The notes beneath the pieces were generated by a model, which was not told where the DNA came from, made no database searches, and was given only the letters and a program-made list of their open reading frames with translations. This document shows positions 16,534-22,506 of a DNA stretch of 27,701 nucleotides, piece by piece (positions within the stretch are counted from its first letter, which is position 1; the number at the start of each line of letters is the position of its first letter). The stretch covers positions 1 to 27,701 of the forward strand of contig JBLIOL010000025.1 in NCBI GenBank assembly GCA_047639615.1, in the 5' to 3' direction. The DNA is from CAYWNK01 sp047639615 (lineage in GTDB: Bacteria > Planctomycetota > UBA1135 > GCA-002686595). A program made the position numbers and the translations under genes.

Positions 16534-18090
16534 GTGGATCCCTACGAAGGCTTAGGCGACGCGGGCGCCAGTGGCGCCCATGTGCCGGGTCCGCCGTGGA
16601 TTCTCGGTCATCGCGGGACGCCGCGCGAGGCGCCGGAGAACACCCTCGCCGGACTGCGCCGCGCGCTTGAACTCCGCCTAGACGGCGTCGAGTACGACCT
16701 GCGCGCTTGCGCTACTGGTGAGGCTGTGCTCTTGCACGACGAAGGCCTCGAGCGCACCACCGACGCGCGCGGTCCCTTGCATCATCGCAGTCTGCCGGAG
16801 CTCTTTGGCGTCGACGCTGGCTCCTGGTTCTCGCGGCGCTTCACGGGCGAGACCGTGCCGCTCTTGGATGAGGCTCTGGACGTAGCCGGCGGATCCGAAT
16901 CGGGGGGCATGCTGATGCACATGATCGAGCTCAAGGAGCGCGGTCTGATGGAAGCGGTCTCCGCTGCGCTGGCGGAACGTGGTCTCGGTCCGGGCGCGCG
17001 ACCAAATCGCGGTGGCTTGCAGGTGCGCGTAGCGTCTTTCATGCGTGATGTGGTGCTCGAAGCGCGCGACGCGGGCCTGCCGAGCATGCTCCTGGCGCGC
17101 CGCGCCTGCGAGGACGACCGGCGCTTCACCCGCGACGAGCGCGTCACCGCCATGGGGCTGGGCCCGGACGGTTGGCAAGGCGAGGCCTTGGAGCAGGACT
17201 GGGGCCGCGTCGAACGCTGGGCCTGGTCCGTCGACGAGCCCAGGGACTTGCTCGAAGCCTGCCGCGCCGGCCTCACCGGCTTCAACACCAACGAGCCGCA
17301 CCGCGCCCTAGCCGTGCGTGCCCTGGTGCACCTGGCTCCGGATGACGACGGGCCCTATCCCTTGGACGTGCCCGTACTTGAAGTGGAGCCCGAAGCCCTG
17401 GCCGAGGGCACCCGCGCCCGCGGCGAGTGGTATGGCTCCTGGTCTCTGAGCGCGGAGGTACGCAACCCCTTCCCCTTCCCGGTGGAGACCCGTTGCGCCA
17501 CCTTCGTGCGCAGTGGAGCCTTCGATGTGGAGGGCCTACCCAAGTTCTTCGAGCTCGAACCCGGCGAGACTCGCCAAGTACACTTTGAACTCACCGGCGG
17601 CGCGCGCATGCCCGGCGCCGACCCGCTCTTCGCGTGCCTCTACCGCTGGGATTCCGGCACGGCTGGAGGCGCAGAGCTCCAGGGAGCCGGCCAGCTACTG
17701 CTCGACGCGCCCCTACGCCGCGAGCGTGTGACCGTTGCCGATGGCCTGGCCCGGCGCCTGGTGCTGCTCAAGGAAGGCCGTCACTCCGCTCAAGCCAGCC
17801 TGACCCTGCGCCGCGACCGCACGCACCTACTGCTCTCCATCGAGAACCCCGGCGGCCTGACCGATGCCCACCTGATCGCCGCCCTCGACGGCCAAGTCGT
17901 GCGCGGTGGCACCGGCCTGCGTCTGCGCTTGCCGGAGGCCTTCGACCAGACCCCCCGCGGCCTGCCCTTCACCTGTGGCATCGAAGGCCAGAGCGAGGAT
18001 GGTCCCCAGCTCCTACGCTGGGCCGGCGGCCTGCCCGGCGGCATCGGCCACGGCATGCCCGGCCGCGTGATCTCTCTAGGTCGCGGCTGA
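16534..18090 (+). CDS. Glycerophosphodiester phosphodiesterase-family protein with beta-rich extension
   Basis: I prefer GTG 16534, four bases after the preceding stop, giving 518 residues. An in-frame TTG at 16513 would overlap the upstream gene by 17 bp. The N-terminal TIM-barrel domain (about 20-265) has the GDPD signature: His26-Arg27 in LGHRGTPREAPENTL, Glu53 and Asp55 in GVEYDLR, and His68-Asp69 in LLHDEGLERTTD. These are the metal and acid-base residues that split glycerophosphodiesters to glycerol 3-phosphate and an alcohol. About 250 beta-rich residues follow that I cannot assign. No signal peptide is visible. It is the last protein gene before tRNA-Sec. Confidence 0.85.
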   Translation: MDPYEGLGDAGASGAHVPGPPWILGHRGTPREAPENTLAGLRRALELRLDGVEYDLRACATGEAVLLHDEGLERTTDARGPLHHRSLPELFGVDAGSWFSRRFTGETVPLLDEALDVAGGSESGGMLMHMIELKERGLMEAVSAALAERGLGPGARPNRGGLQVRVASFMRDVVLEARDAGLPSMLLARRACEDDRRFTRDERVTAMGLGPDGWQGEALEQDWGRVERWAWSVDEPRDLLEACRAGLTGFNTNEPHRALAVRALVHLAPDDDGPYPLDVPVLEVEPEALAEGTRARGEWYGSWSLSAEVRNPFPFPVETRCATFVRSGAFDVEGLPKFFELEPGETRQVHFELTGGARMPGADPLFACLYRWDSGTAGGAELQGAGQLLLDAPLRRERVTVADGLARRLVLLKEGRHSAQASLTLRRDRTHLLLSIENPGGLTDAHLIAALDGQVVRGGTGLRLRLPEAFDQTPRGLPFTCGIEGQSEDGPQLLRWAGGLPGGIGHGMPGRVISLGRG

Positions 18091-18096
18091 TTGGGC

Positions 18097-18114
18097 AGCG
18101 GCAATCCCGCCGCT
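18097..18114 (+). terminator. Small stem-loop after the phosphodiesterase gene
   Basis: AGCGGC (18097-18102) pairs with GCCGCT (18109-18114) around a six-base loop, starting six bases after the stop codon. No U tract follows, so transcription may continue into tRNA-Sec. Confidence 0.3.
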
Positions 18115-18202
18115 CATCCACGGCTTACACCAATCGGTTGGAAGACCCTCGGAAGAGCCTCGACCCGGGCCCCCGTCCCCGTGTAGCCTCCGGGCCACAT
18201 CA

Positions 18203-18299
18203 GGGAGCGGATCGGTGCTGGTGTGCCGCTCGGCCTTCAAAGCCGTCGGGCTGCGTGAACAGCGTGGCCGGTGGGTTCGATTCCCATGCGCTCCCGCCA
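18203..18299 (+). tRNA. selC: tRNA-Sec (anticodon UCA)
   Basis: A 97-nt tRNA with selenocysteine-specific features. The acceptor strand GGGAGCG (18203-18209) pairs with CGCTCCC (18289-18295), and discriminator G and encoded CCA end at 18299. The D-stem is six base pairs (CGGTGC with GTGCCG) around a four-base TGGT loop. The anticodon loop CTTCAAA places UCA at 18237-18239. A long variable arm (about 18246-18270) contains GCTG pairing with CAGC. The T arm is GTGGG, TTCGATT, CCCAT. The layout matches the E. coli selC gene (95 nt). The expected eighth acceptor pair is G-G (18210 and 18288) and does not pair. It decodes the selD UGA. Confidence 0.95.
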
Positions 18300-18318
18300 T
18301 CCGGCCTTGGCCGGATGG
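18297..18318 (+). terminator. Strong hairpin overlapping the tRNA-Sec CCA end
   Basis: CCATCCGGCC (18297-18306) and GGCCGGATGG (18309-18318) are perfect complements around TT. The left arm includes the encoded CCA of tRNA-Sec. It is well placed to stop transcription or guide 3' processing, although no U tract follows. Confidence 0.6.
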
Positions 18319-18327
18319 GGCAGACCC

Positions 18328-18510
18328 CTACTTTACTGGGGCATCTTTGACCATGGTGACCAGCTGGGCGTAGGCCTCTTGCTGATCCATGAAGACGGTG
18401 AGCTCAGTCGTCTCGCCGTTCTTCTGGTCGTGGATTGGTTGGCCGCGACCATACCGAGCCCGACCATACCGAGCCGCACCAATCGCCGCTGTTTTCTCTT
18501 CAACCACCAT
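18328..18510 (-). pseudogene. Possible gene remnant read into the inverted-repeat element
   Basis: A 60-codon frame from ATG (complement of 18508-18510) to TAG (18328-18330). The first half is encoded by the left arm and loop of the inverted-repeat element and its tandem duplication (giving ARYGRARYGRG), so it is unlikely to be an ancestral protein. The last 35 codons (PIHDQKNGETTELTV onwards, ending VKDAPVK) have mostly G or C in third positions like true genes here, and a normal residue mix. I read this as the 3' end of a gene whose front was replaced by the element, or a small gene using it as leader. No family is recognised. Confidence 0.35.
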
Positions 18511-18626
18511 ACATGCCACCAACAGTCGCAGTCCGGTGCATTGCCGGGTGCGGGCGACTAGTGTTGCTGCTTTGTATCGCTCCACCGGGGAAAACGGCGG
18601 CGATTGGTGCGGCTCGGTATGGTCGG
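18446..18626. mobile_element. Long inverted-repeat element (37-bp arms), MITE- or REPIN-like
   Basis: Positions 18460-18496 and 18590-18626 are reverse complements over 37 bp with a single mismatch (a wobble in RNA), separated by 93 bases. Just outside the left arm, CGACCATACCGAGCC is tandemly repeated (18446-18460 and 18461-18475), the second copy lying mostly in the arm. The right arm ends at the base before the pirin TAA (18627-18629, minus strand). No transposase is encoded, so it would be a non-autonomous mobile element or large processed hairpin. There is no second copy in this window. I see no clear target duplication. Confidence 0.6.
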
Positions 18627-19496
18627 TTAGGAGAGGCGGCCCATCTTGCCGGATTGGTAGTCGCGGATGGCTTGGTTGATTTCGGCGGGGGTGTTCATGA
18701 CGAAGGGGCCGTGGGAGACGACGGGTTCGTGGATGGGTTCGCCCGAGAGAAGCAGCAGGCGGGTGTTTTCGGCGGCGGTGATTGTGAGGCTCGTGCCGGC
18801 GCGGTCGAGGACGGCGATGTGGGCGTCGGTGAGGGGCTCTGAGTCTTGGACCTTGGCGCGGCCTTGTAGGAGCAGCGCGGCGCTGTTGTGGCCGTCGGGG
18901 AGTTCCAGGGTTGTGTCGCTGCCGGCGGTGAGGGTCACGTCCCAGAGGTTCATGGGGGTGACGGTTTGGGCGGGGCCGCTGGTGCCCGCGAGGGTGCCGG
19001 CGATGATGCGCGCGTGACTGCCGCTGCCTAGGTCCACGCTCGGGATGTCCGCGGCGAGGATGCCCTGGTAGCGCGGCGGGTCGAGCTTGTGCTTAGCGGG
19101 CAGGTTGACCCAGAGTTGGACGCCGTGGAAGGTTCCGCCGGCGGCGCTGAACTCGGGGCTGTGGAATTCCTCGTGCACGATGCCGGAGCCGGCGGTCATC
19201 CACTGCACATCGCCGGGGCCGATGGTGCCGGAGTGGCCGGCGGAGTCGCGGTGGGCTACTTGGCCCTCGAAGAGCAGGGTCACGGTCTCGAAGCCGCGGT
19301 GGGGGTGCTCGCCGACGCCGCGCTTCTGCTGGGTGGGGCTGAAGGCGGTGGGGCCGAAGTAGTCCGCCAGTAGGAAGGGGCTGATGCGCTCTCCCAGATC
19401 GTTCGAGGGGAATAGGTTGCGGATCTCGAAGCCGTCGCCGACCCAGTGGTTGGAGGCGTGGGGCAGGACGCTGAGGACGGTCTTTTGGGTGCTCAT
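18627..19496 (-). CDS. Pirin family protein
   Basis: I use the ATG at 19494-19496 (289 residues). An upstream TTG would add only five. The N-terminal cupin carries the pirin iron site: His64 and His66 in GEHPHRGFETVT, His108 and Glu110 in MTAGSGIVHEEFH, plus the hallmark GPGDVQWMTAG. The C-terminal cupin (about 170-285) is also typical. Pirins are iron-binding cupins, some with quercetin dioxygenase activity, others acting as redox-dependent regulators. The specific role here is not known. It is divergent from an EVE-domain gene. Confidence 0.93.
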   Translation of the reverse strand: MSTQKTVLSVLPHASNHWVGDGFEIRNLFPSNDLGERISPFLLADYFGPTAFSPTQQKRGVGEHPHRGFETVTLLFEGQVAHRDSAGHSGTIGPGDVQWMTAGSGIVHEEFHSPEFSAAGGTFHGVQLWVNLPAKHKLDPPRYQGILAADIPSVDLGSGSHARIIAGTLAGTSGPAQTVTPMNLWDVTLTAGSDTTLELPDGHNSAALLLQGRAKVQDSEPLTDAHIAVLDRAGTSLTITAAENTRLLLLSGEPIHEPVVSHGPFVMNTPAEINQAIRDYQSGKMGRLS

Positions 19497-19512
19497 GGCT
19501 ATGGGGGGCAAG

Positions 19513-19540
19513 TTCCGGGGGTCCAGGCTTGGACCCGGAA
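19513..19540. promoter_or_regulatory. Inverted repeat in the pirin/EVE divergent region
   Basis: TTCCGG (19513-19518) pairs with CCGGAA (19535-19540), and inside it GTCCA (19521-19525) pairs with TGGAC (19530-19534), with a GG bulge and a GGCT loop: 11 bp in all. It lies in the 97-bp gap between two divergent genes, so a shared operator is plausible. No regulator is known. Confidence 0.4.
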
Positions 19541-19593
19541 GCTGCGCGTGGGGAGAATAGGACGCGTTCCCAGGCCTTCAAGCGCAGCTCAAC

Positions 19594-20097
19594 ATGCCCA
19601 AATCTCCTCGACGTTACTGGTTGCTCAAATCCGAGCCCGATGTGTTTTCCTACGACGACCTCGAGGCTGCTCCGAAACGCCAGACCTTCTGGGACGGCGT
19701 GCGCAACTATCAGGCGCGCAACACCATGCGTGACGACATGAAAGTGGGCGATGGGGTGCTCTATTACCACTCCAACGCCAAGCCGCCTGGGGTCATCGGA
19801 GTAGCTCGCGTGGTCGGCGAAGGTCGTTTCGATCCGACCCAGTTCGACGAGCAAGATGGTCACTACGACCCGAAAGCTAAGCCCGAAGATCCGCGCTGGT
19901 TCGGTGTGGACGTGGAAGCGGTGGCACCCTTTAAGCAGCTGATCTCGATCACCGAGCTCAAGGCCAATCCGGCCCTGGCAGAGATGGCCCTGGTCCAGCG
20001 CGGGCAGCGCCTCTCGGTCCAGCCTGTGAGCCTGGAGCACTGGAAGGTGGTCTTGAAGCTCGGTGGAGTGAAGACCTCTGTCTTGAGCGCGAAATGA
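19594..20097 (+). CDS. EVE domain-containing protein (thymocyte nuclear protein 1-like)
   Basis: A 167-residue protein that is essentially one EVE domain (PUA-like fold). Hallmarks are YWLLKSEPDVFSYDDL at residues 8-23, WDGVRNYQARNTMRDDMKVGD about 33-53, and the YYHSN strand that lines the ligand pocket. EVE domains are linked to recognising modified bases in DNA or RNA, and bacterial members can be restriction accessories or stand-alone genes of uncertain role. There is no nuclease or methylase next to it, so nothing here argues for a defence function. Confidence 0.92.
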   Translation: MPKSPRRYWLLKSEPDVFSYDDLEAAPKRQTFWDGVRNYQARNTMRDDMKVGDGVLYYHSNAKPPGVIGVARVVGEGRFDPTQFDEQDGHYDPKAKPEDPRWFGVDVEAVAPFKQLISITELKANPALAEMALVQRGQRLSVQPVSLEHWKVVLKLGGVKTSVLSAK

Positions 20098-20312
20098 TCC
20101 TAAGTGCTTACCTAGTGGTGACTTAGGTGGTGGTTTGAGCCCTCCTGGGGGGGGCTAAAACCCCGTTTGAGGGCCCTAGAGGCGGATTAGGGGGTTGATC
20201 CCTGGCGCAAGATGTGGCTTCTAGGGGCAAGGCAGGCCCCCGTCAGGGGCCTGGCGACCCCACTCCCGCCTGCCCAGGCGCTCCCCCATAAGCCCCAGAC
20301 CGAACAATCACC
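20098..20312 (+). other. Structured non-coding stretch ahead of the histone-like gene
   Basis: Three good inverted repeats occur in 155 bases. CCTAAGT pairs with ACTTAGG (20099-20105 and 20121-20127). GGTTT-x-AGCCC pairs with GGGCT-x-AAACC (20132-20142 and 20152-20162) with one internal mismatch. CAGGCCCC pairs with GGGGCCTG (20233-20240 and 20246-20253). The first two may end the EVE transcript. The third could sit in the leader of the downstream gene. A small RNA or structured leader is possible. I recognise no known riboswitch. Confidence 0.5.
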
Positions 20313-20501
20313 ATGAGCCAGAACTTCGACAAGCTCTCCGAGATCCTCGAGGCCGCCCGCGGCGACGTGCAGAAGGCCGAAGAAGGCAACAAGGCTGCTA
20401 CCAGCCGCGTTCGCAAGGCGATGCAGGACATCAAGAACGCCGCTCAGGACATCCGCAAGGAAATGCTCGAGCTGCGCGACTCCGGCGGCAAGCAAGACTG
20501 A
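20313..20501 (+). CDS. Histone H1-like (Hc1-type) nucleoid protein
   Basis: A 62-residue, helix-forming, charged protein. The segment VQKAEEGNKAATSRVRKAM (19-37) with a following DIRKEMLEL matches the N-terminal part of chlamydial Hc1 and related bacterial histone H1-like proteins (KAEKGNKAA-x-RVR pattern). The Lys/Ala-rich C-terminal tail that gives Hc1 its strong DNA compaction is absent, as in the short versions found in other bacteria. DNA binding is therefore inferred by family. A strong terminator follows, so it is probably a single-gene unit. Confidence 0.82.
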   Translation: MSQNFDKLSEILEAARGDVQKAEEGNKAATSRVRKAMQDIKNAAQDIRKEMLELRDSGGKQD

Positions 20502-20514
20502 GTTGCTCGCCTAG

Positions 20515-20531
20515 CGCTCCCACGTGGAGCG
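20515..20531 (+). terminator. Hairpin after the histone-like gene
   Basis: CGCTCC (20515-20520) pairs with GGAGCG (20526-20531) around CACGT, 14 bases after the stop codon and just before a larger hairpin. The two probably act together. Confidence 0.45.
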
Positions 20532-20535
20532 GTTG

Positions 20536-20573
20536 GACACGCCCCAAGGCCAGCCATGGCCGTGGGGCGTGTC
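20536..20573. terminator. Bidirectional terminator between convergent histone-like and mqnD genes
   Basis: GACACGCCCCA (20536-20546) and TGGGGCGTGTC (20563-20573) form a perfect 11-bp stem. GGCC (20548-20551) and GGCC (20558-20561) extend it inside, with a six-base loop. It stands between two convergent genes and can fold in either RNA, so it likely serves both. Confidence 0.75.
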
Positions 20574-20591
20574 TCGTTATGCGCACGCAGG

Positions 20592-21434
20592 CTAGCTCGG
20601 CGGCGACCAGACTTCGAGCGCGGCGGCGTCGCTGGCGATCAAGCCGGTGCTGCGCGCGCGGCGTCCGAGTTCTTCCAGACACACGCGGCCCTGCGCGCCT
20701 AGGTCGCGCGTCCACTCGTTCACGTACAGGTCCACGTGCTGAAAGAGCACATCCACGCTGAACTCCTGCGCGTGTAGCGACATGCTCTCCAGGGTCTCCG
20801 CACGGTGGGCGTGGGCGTAGGCCAGAGAGTCAAAGAGTGCCGCCTGCAGCCGTTGCAGCAGACTTGGGTCGAGATCGCGACGGGCGAAGAGGCCGCCCAA
20901 GGGCAAGGCTAGGCTGGTTTCCTGCTCCCAGCGTTGTCCTAGGTCCTCGATACAGCGCAGGCCATGCTCGGCGTAGGTGAAGCGGCCCTCGTGGATGCAG
21001 ACGCCCAGGTCGGCGTCGCCGGCGATCAGGGCCGGCATGATCTCGCTGAAGACGGCGTGGCTGATGTGGCCTTCGCCGGAGTGGAAGAGGCGGTAGAGCA
21101 GGTGCGCGGTGGTGCCGGCGCCGGGGCAGAGCACGCGCGGTTCTTTGCTGGCGTCTGCAGCGCTGGCGCTAGCTAGTAGCAAGGGGCCTACGCCGAAGCC
21201 GAGGGCGGCGCCCGTGGGCATCACCACGCGTTCGGCGCCGAGGCCGAGGGCTGCGGCGAAGCTGCCCTTGGCCAGGTGGAAGTCGCCGGCGGCTAGACGC
21301 TGGTTGAGCTCCTCCACATCGCCGAGGAAGAACTCGAAATCGAGGCCGTGCGGATCGGAGCGTCCGGTTAGTAGGCCGTGGAAGAGGTAGGTGTCGTTGG
21401 GGCAGGTGGAGAGCCCGAGCTGGAGCGTGCTCAT
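20592..21434 (-). CDS. mqnD: 1,4-dihydroxy-6-naphthoate synthase MqnD
   Basis: A 280-residue protein with the periplasmic-binding-protein-like fold of MqnD, which turns cyclic dehypoxanthinyl futalosine into 1,4-dihydroxy-6-naphthoate in futalosine-route menaquinone synthesis. Diagnostic features are LSTCPNDTYLFHGLL near the start, LAAGDFHLAKGSFAAA, and GAGTTAHLLYRLF. The frame is open upstream, but the ATG at 21432-21434 fits the family start and shares ATGA with the mqnB stop, implying translational coupling. The length is normal. Confidence 0.93.
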   Translation of the reverse strand: MSTLQLGLSTCPNDTYLFHGLLTGRSDPHGLDFEFFLGDVEELNQRLAAGDFHLAKGSFAAALGLGAERVVMPTGAALGFGVGPLLLASASAADASKEPRVLCPGAGTTAHLLYRLFHSGEGHISHAVFSEIMPALIAGDADLGVCIHEGRFTYAEHGLRCIEDLGQRWEQETSLALPLGGLFARRDLDPSLLQRLQAALFDSLAYAHAHRAETLESMSLHAQEFSVDVLFQHVDLYVNEWTRDLGAQGRVCLEELGRRARSTGLIASDAAALEVWSPPS

Positions 21435-22123
21435 CGGGTGGCCGCTTCGATCCAATCGAGAGCTAAGCGGTAGGCGGCGTCGAGGGCGGGATCGATCGAC
21501 CAGCTGACCGGGTCGCGCTGGCCTACGGCATTGCTGACACCGCGCACCACGCCGCAGGGTACGCCGGCCAGGCGGCAGGCGAAGGCCACGCTGAAGGCTT
21601 CCATGTCCTCGGCTAGGGCGCCGGGGTGGCGGGCGCGGCGCGTCTCGGCCTGGGCTTGGCTGCCGGCGGCAGCGCAGGCACTGACTAGCAAGGCTGTGGT
21701 CGGGCCAGCGAACTCCGCGGGCAGCAGCAGCTCGAGCCGGTCCACCACGGGTTCGGAGCCGTCCTCGGGGCTCCACTGGGGGAACATTTGGGCCGGGCCC
21801 AGGAACTCCGCACCCTCGCCCGCTCCTACCCCGTCCAAGGCCACCTGGGCGAAGGCCTGGGCCTGGCCGACGGGTAGGGCCTGCGGGTCGTAGCTACCGG
21901 CTATGCCTACCAGAAGCACCCTGGCGGGGCTGTGGGCGGCTAGCAGCTGGGCTGTGCGGGCTGCAGCGGCCACGGGGCCGAATCCGCAGCACTCCACGCG
22001 CACCCCAGGGGGCCAGGGGCCGGCCTGGGCCAGGCGCTGGGCCTCTAGGGGGGTCGGGATGAGGAGTAGGGTTTGGGAGGTCACAGGCGGGTCCGGCTTT
22101 GGGACTGGGGCCCTGGCCACCAT
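21431..22123 (-). CDS. mqnB: Futalosine hydrolase MqnB
   Basis: A 230-residue nucleosidase of the phosphorylase/5'-methylthioadenosine nucleosidase fold that releases hypoxanthine from futalosine. The core begins with LLLIPTPLEAQRL (about residues 19-31). VGIAGSYDP lies in the middle, and EDMEAFSVAFACRLAGVPCG with VRGVSNAVGQRD forms the ribose-binding Glu and base-binding region seen in this fold. Assignment rests on this plus the overlapping mqnD. The first 13 residues (from ATG 22121-22123) are Pro-rich, and an in-frame GTG at codon 14 may be the true start. Confidence 0.9.
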   Translation of the reverse strand: MVARAPVPKPDPPVTSQTLLLIPTPLEAQRLAQAGPWPPGVRVECCGFGPVAAAARTAQLLAAHSPARVLLVGIAGSYDPQALPVGQAQAFAQVALDGVGAGEGAEFLGPAQMFPQWSPEDGSEPVVDRLELLLPAEFAGPTTALLVSACAAAGSQAQAETRRARHPGALAEDMEAFSVAFACRLAGVPCGVVRGVSNAVGQRDPVSWSIDPALDAAYRLALDWIEAATR

Positions 22124-22209
22124 GCCGCCTGAGACGCTGAGATCAAGTCCTTGCTGCTCGCTCTAGACCAGCACTAGACCGGCAGGCCCTACGTTGCTAA
22201 AAAGCGCCT

Positions 22210-22506
22210 ATGGAGACCCCGCTCCAAAGCGCCCCCAAGCCCCGCATGCAAGTCATCCCCTGGTACACCCTGGGTGGTGCCGGTGTGCTTGGATTGGCGG
22301 TAGCGCTGAGTGTGCAGCCGCAGACCGTGCAGGCCGCGGGGCTGGCCCAAGGTGCGGGCGGCGCGGCTTCGAATCGGCCGGCGCGCACGCCGATCGTGCT
22401 CTCGGCGCCCGTTCTCGCACGACCCGTAAGTGCGGTTCCGACGACCGTGGGCGAAACACTTGAGATAACCGAGCCGTCCACTGAGGACGAGCTTGGTCTG
22501 CGGTGA
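22210..22506 (+). CDS. Small membrane-anchored protein of unknown function
   Basis: A 98-residue protein with one hydrophobic helix (about 15-36, VIPWYTLGGAGVLGLAVALSV) and a low-complexity Ala/Pro/Thr-rich tail ending acidic. It may be a signal anchor with an external tail. I recognise no family. Its TGA overlaps the GTG start of the helicase gene (GTGA at 22503-22506), which argues that it is translated. Confidence 0.55.
   Translation: METPLQSAPKPRMQVIPWYTLGGAGVLGLAVALSVQPQTVQAAGLAQGAGGAASNRPARTPIVLSAPVLARPVSAVPTTVGETLEITEPSTEDELGLR

Noticed and set aside
18088..18114. TGA followed by a hairpin at the end of the phosphodiesterase, considered as Sec
   Set aside because: Extension would run to a stop just before tRNA-Sec and resembles no redox motif. 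A terminator is simpler.
19594..20097. EVE-domain gene as part of a modification-dependent restriction system
   Set aside because: There is no nuclease, helicase or methylase partner beside it. Pirin is an unrelated neighbour.
20499..20531. TGA followed by a hairpin at the end of the histone-like gene, considered as Sec
   Set aside because: The protein already matches the short Hc1-like length, no Cys is expected there, and the hairpins fit termination.
21435..21776. Upstream extension of mqnD
   Set aside because: It overlaps mqnB in a different frame. MqnD homologues begin near the ATG that overlaps the mqnB stop.
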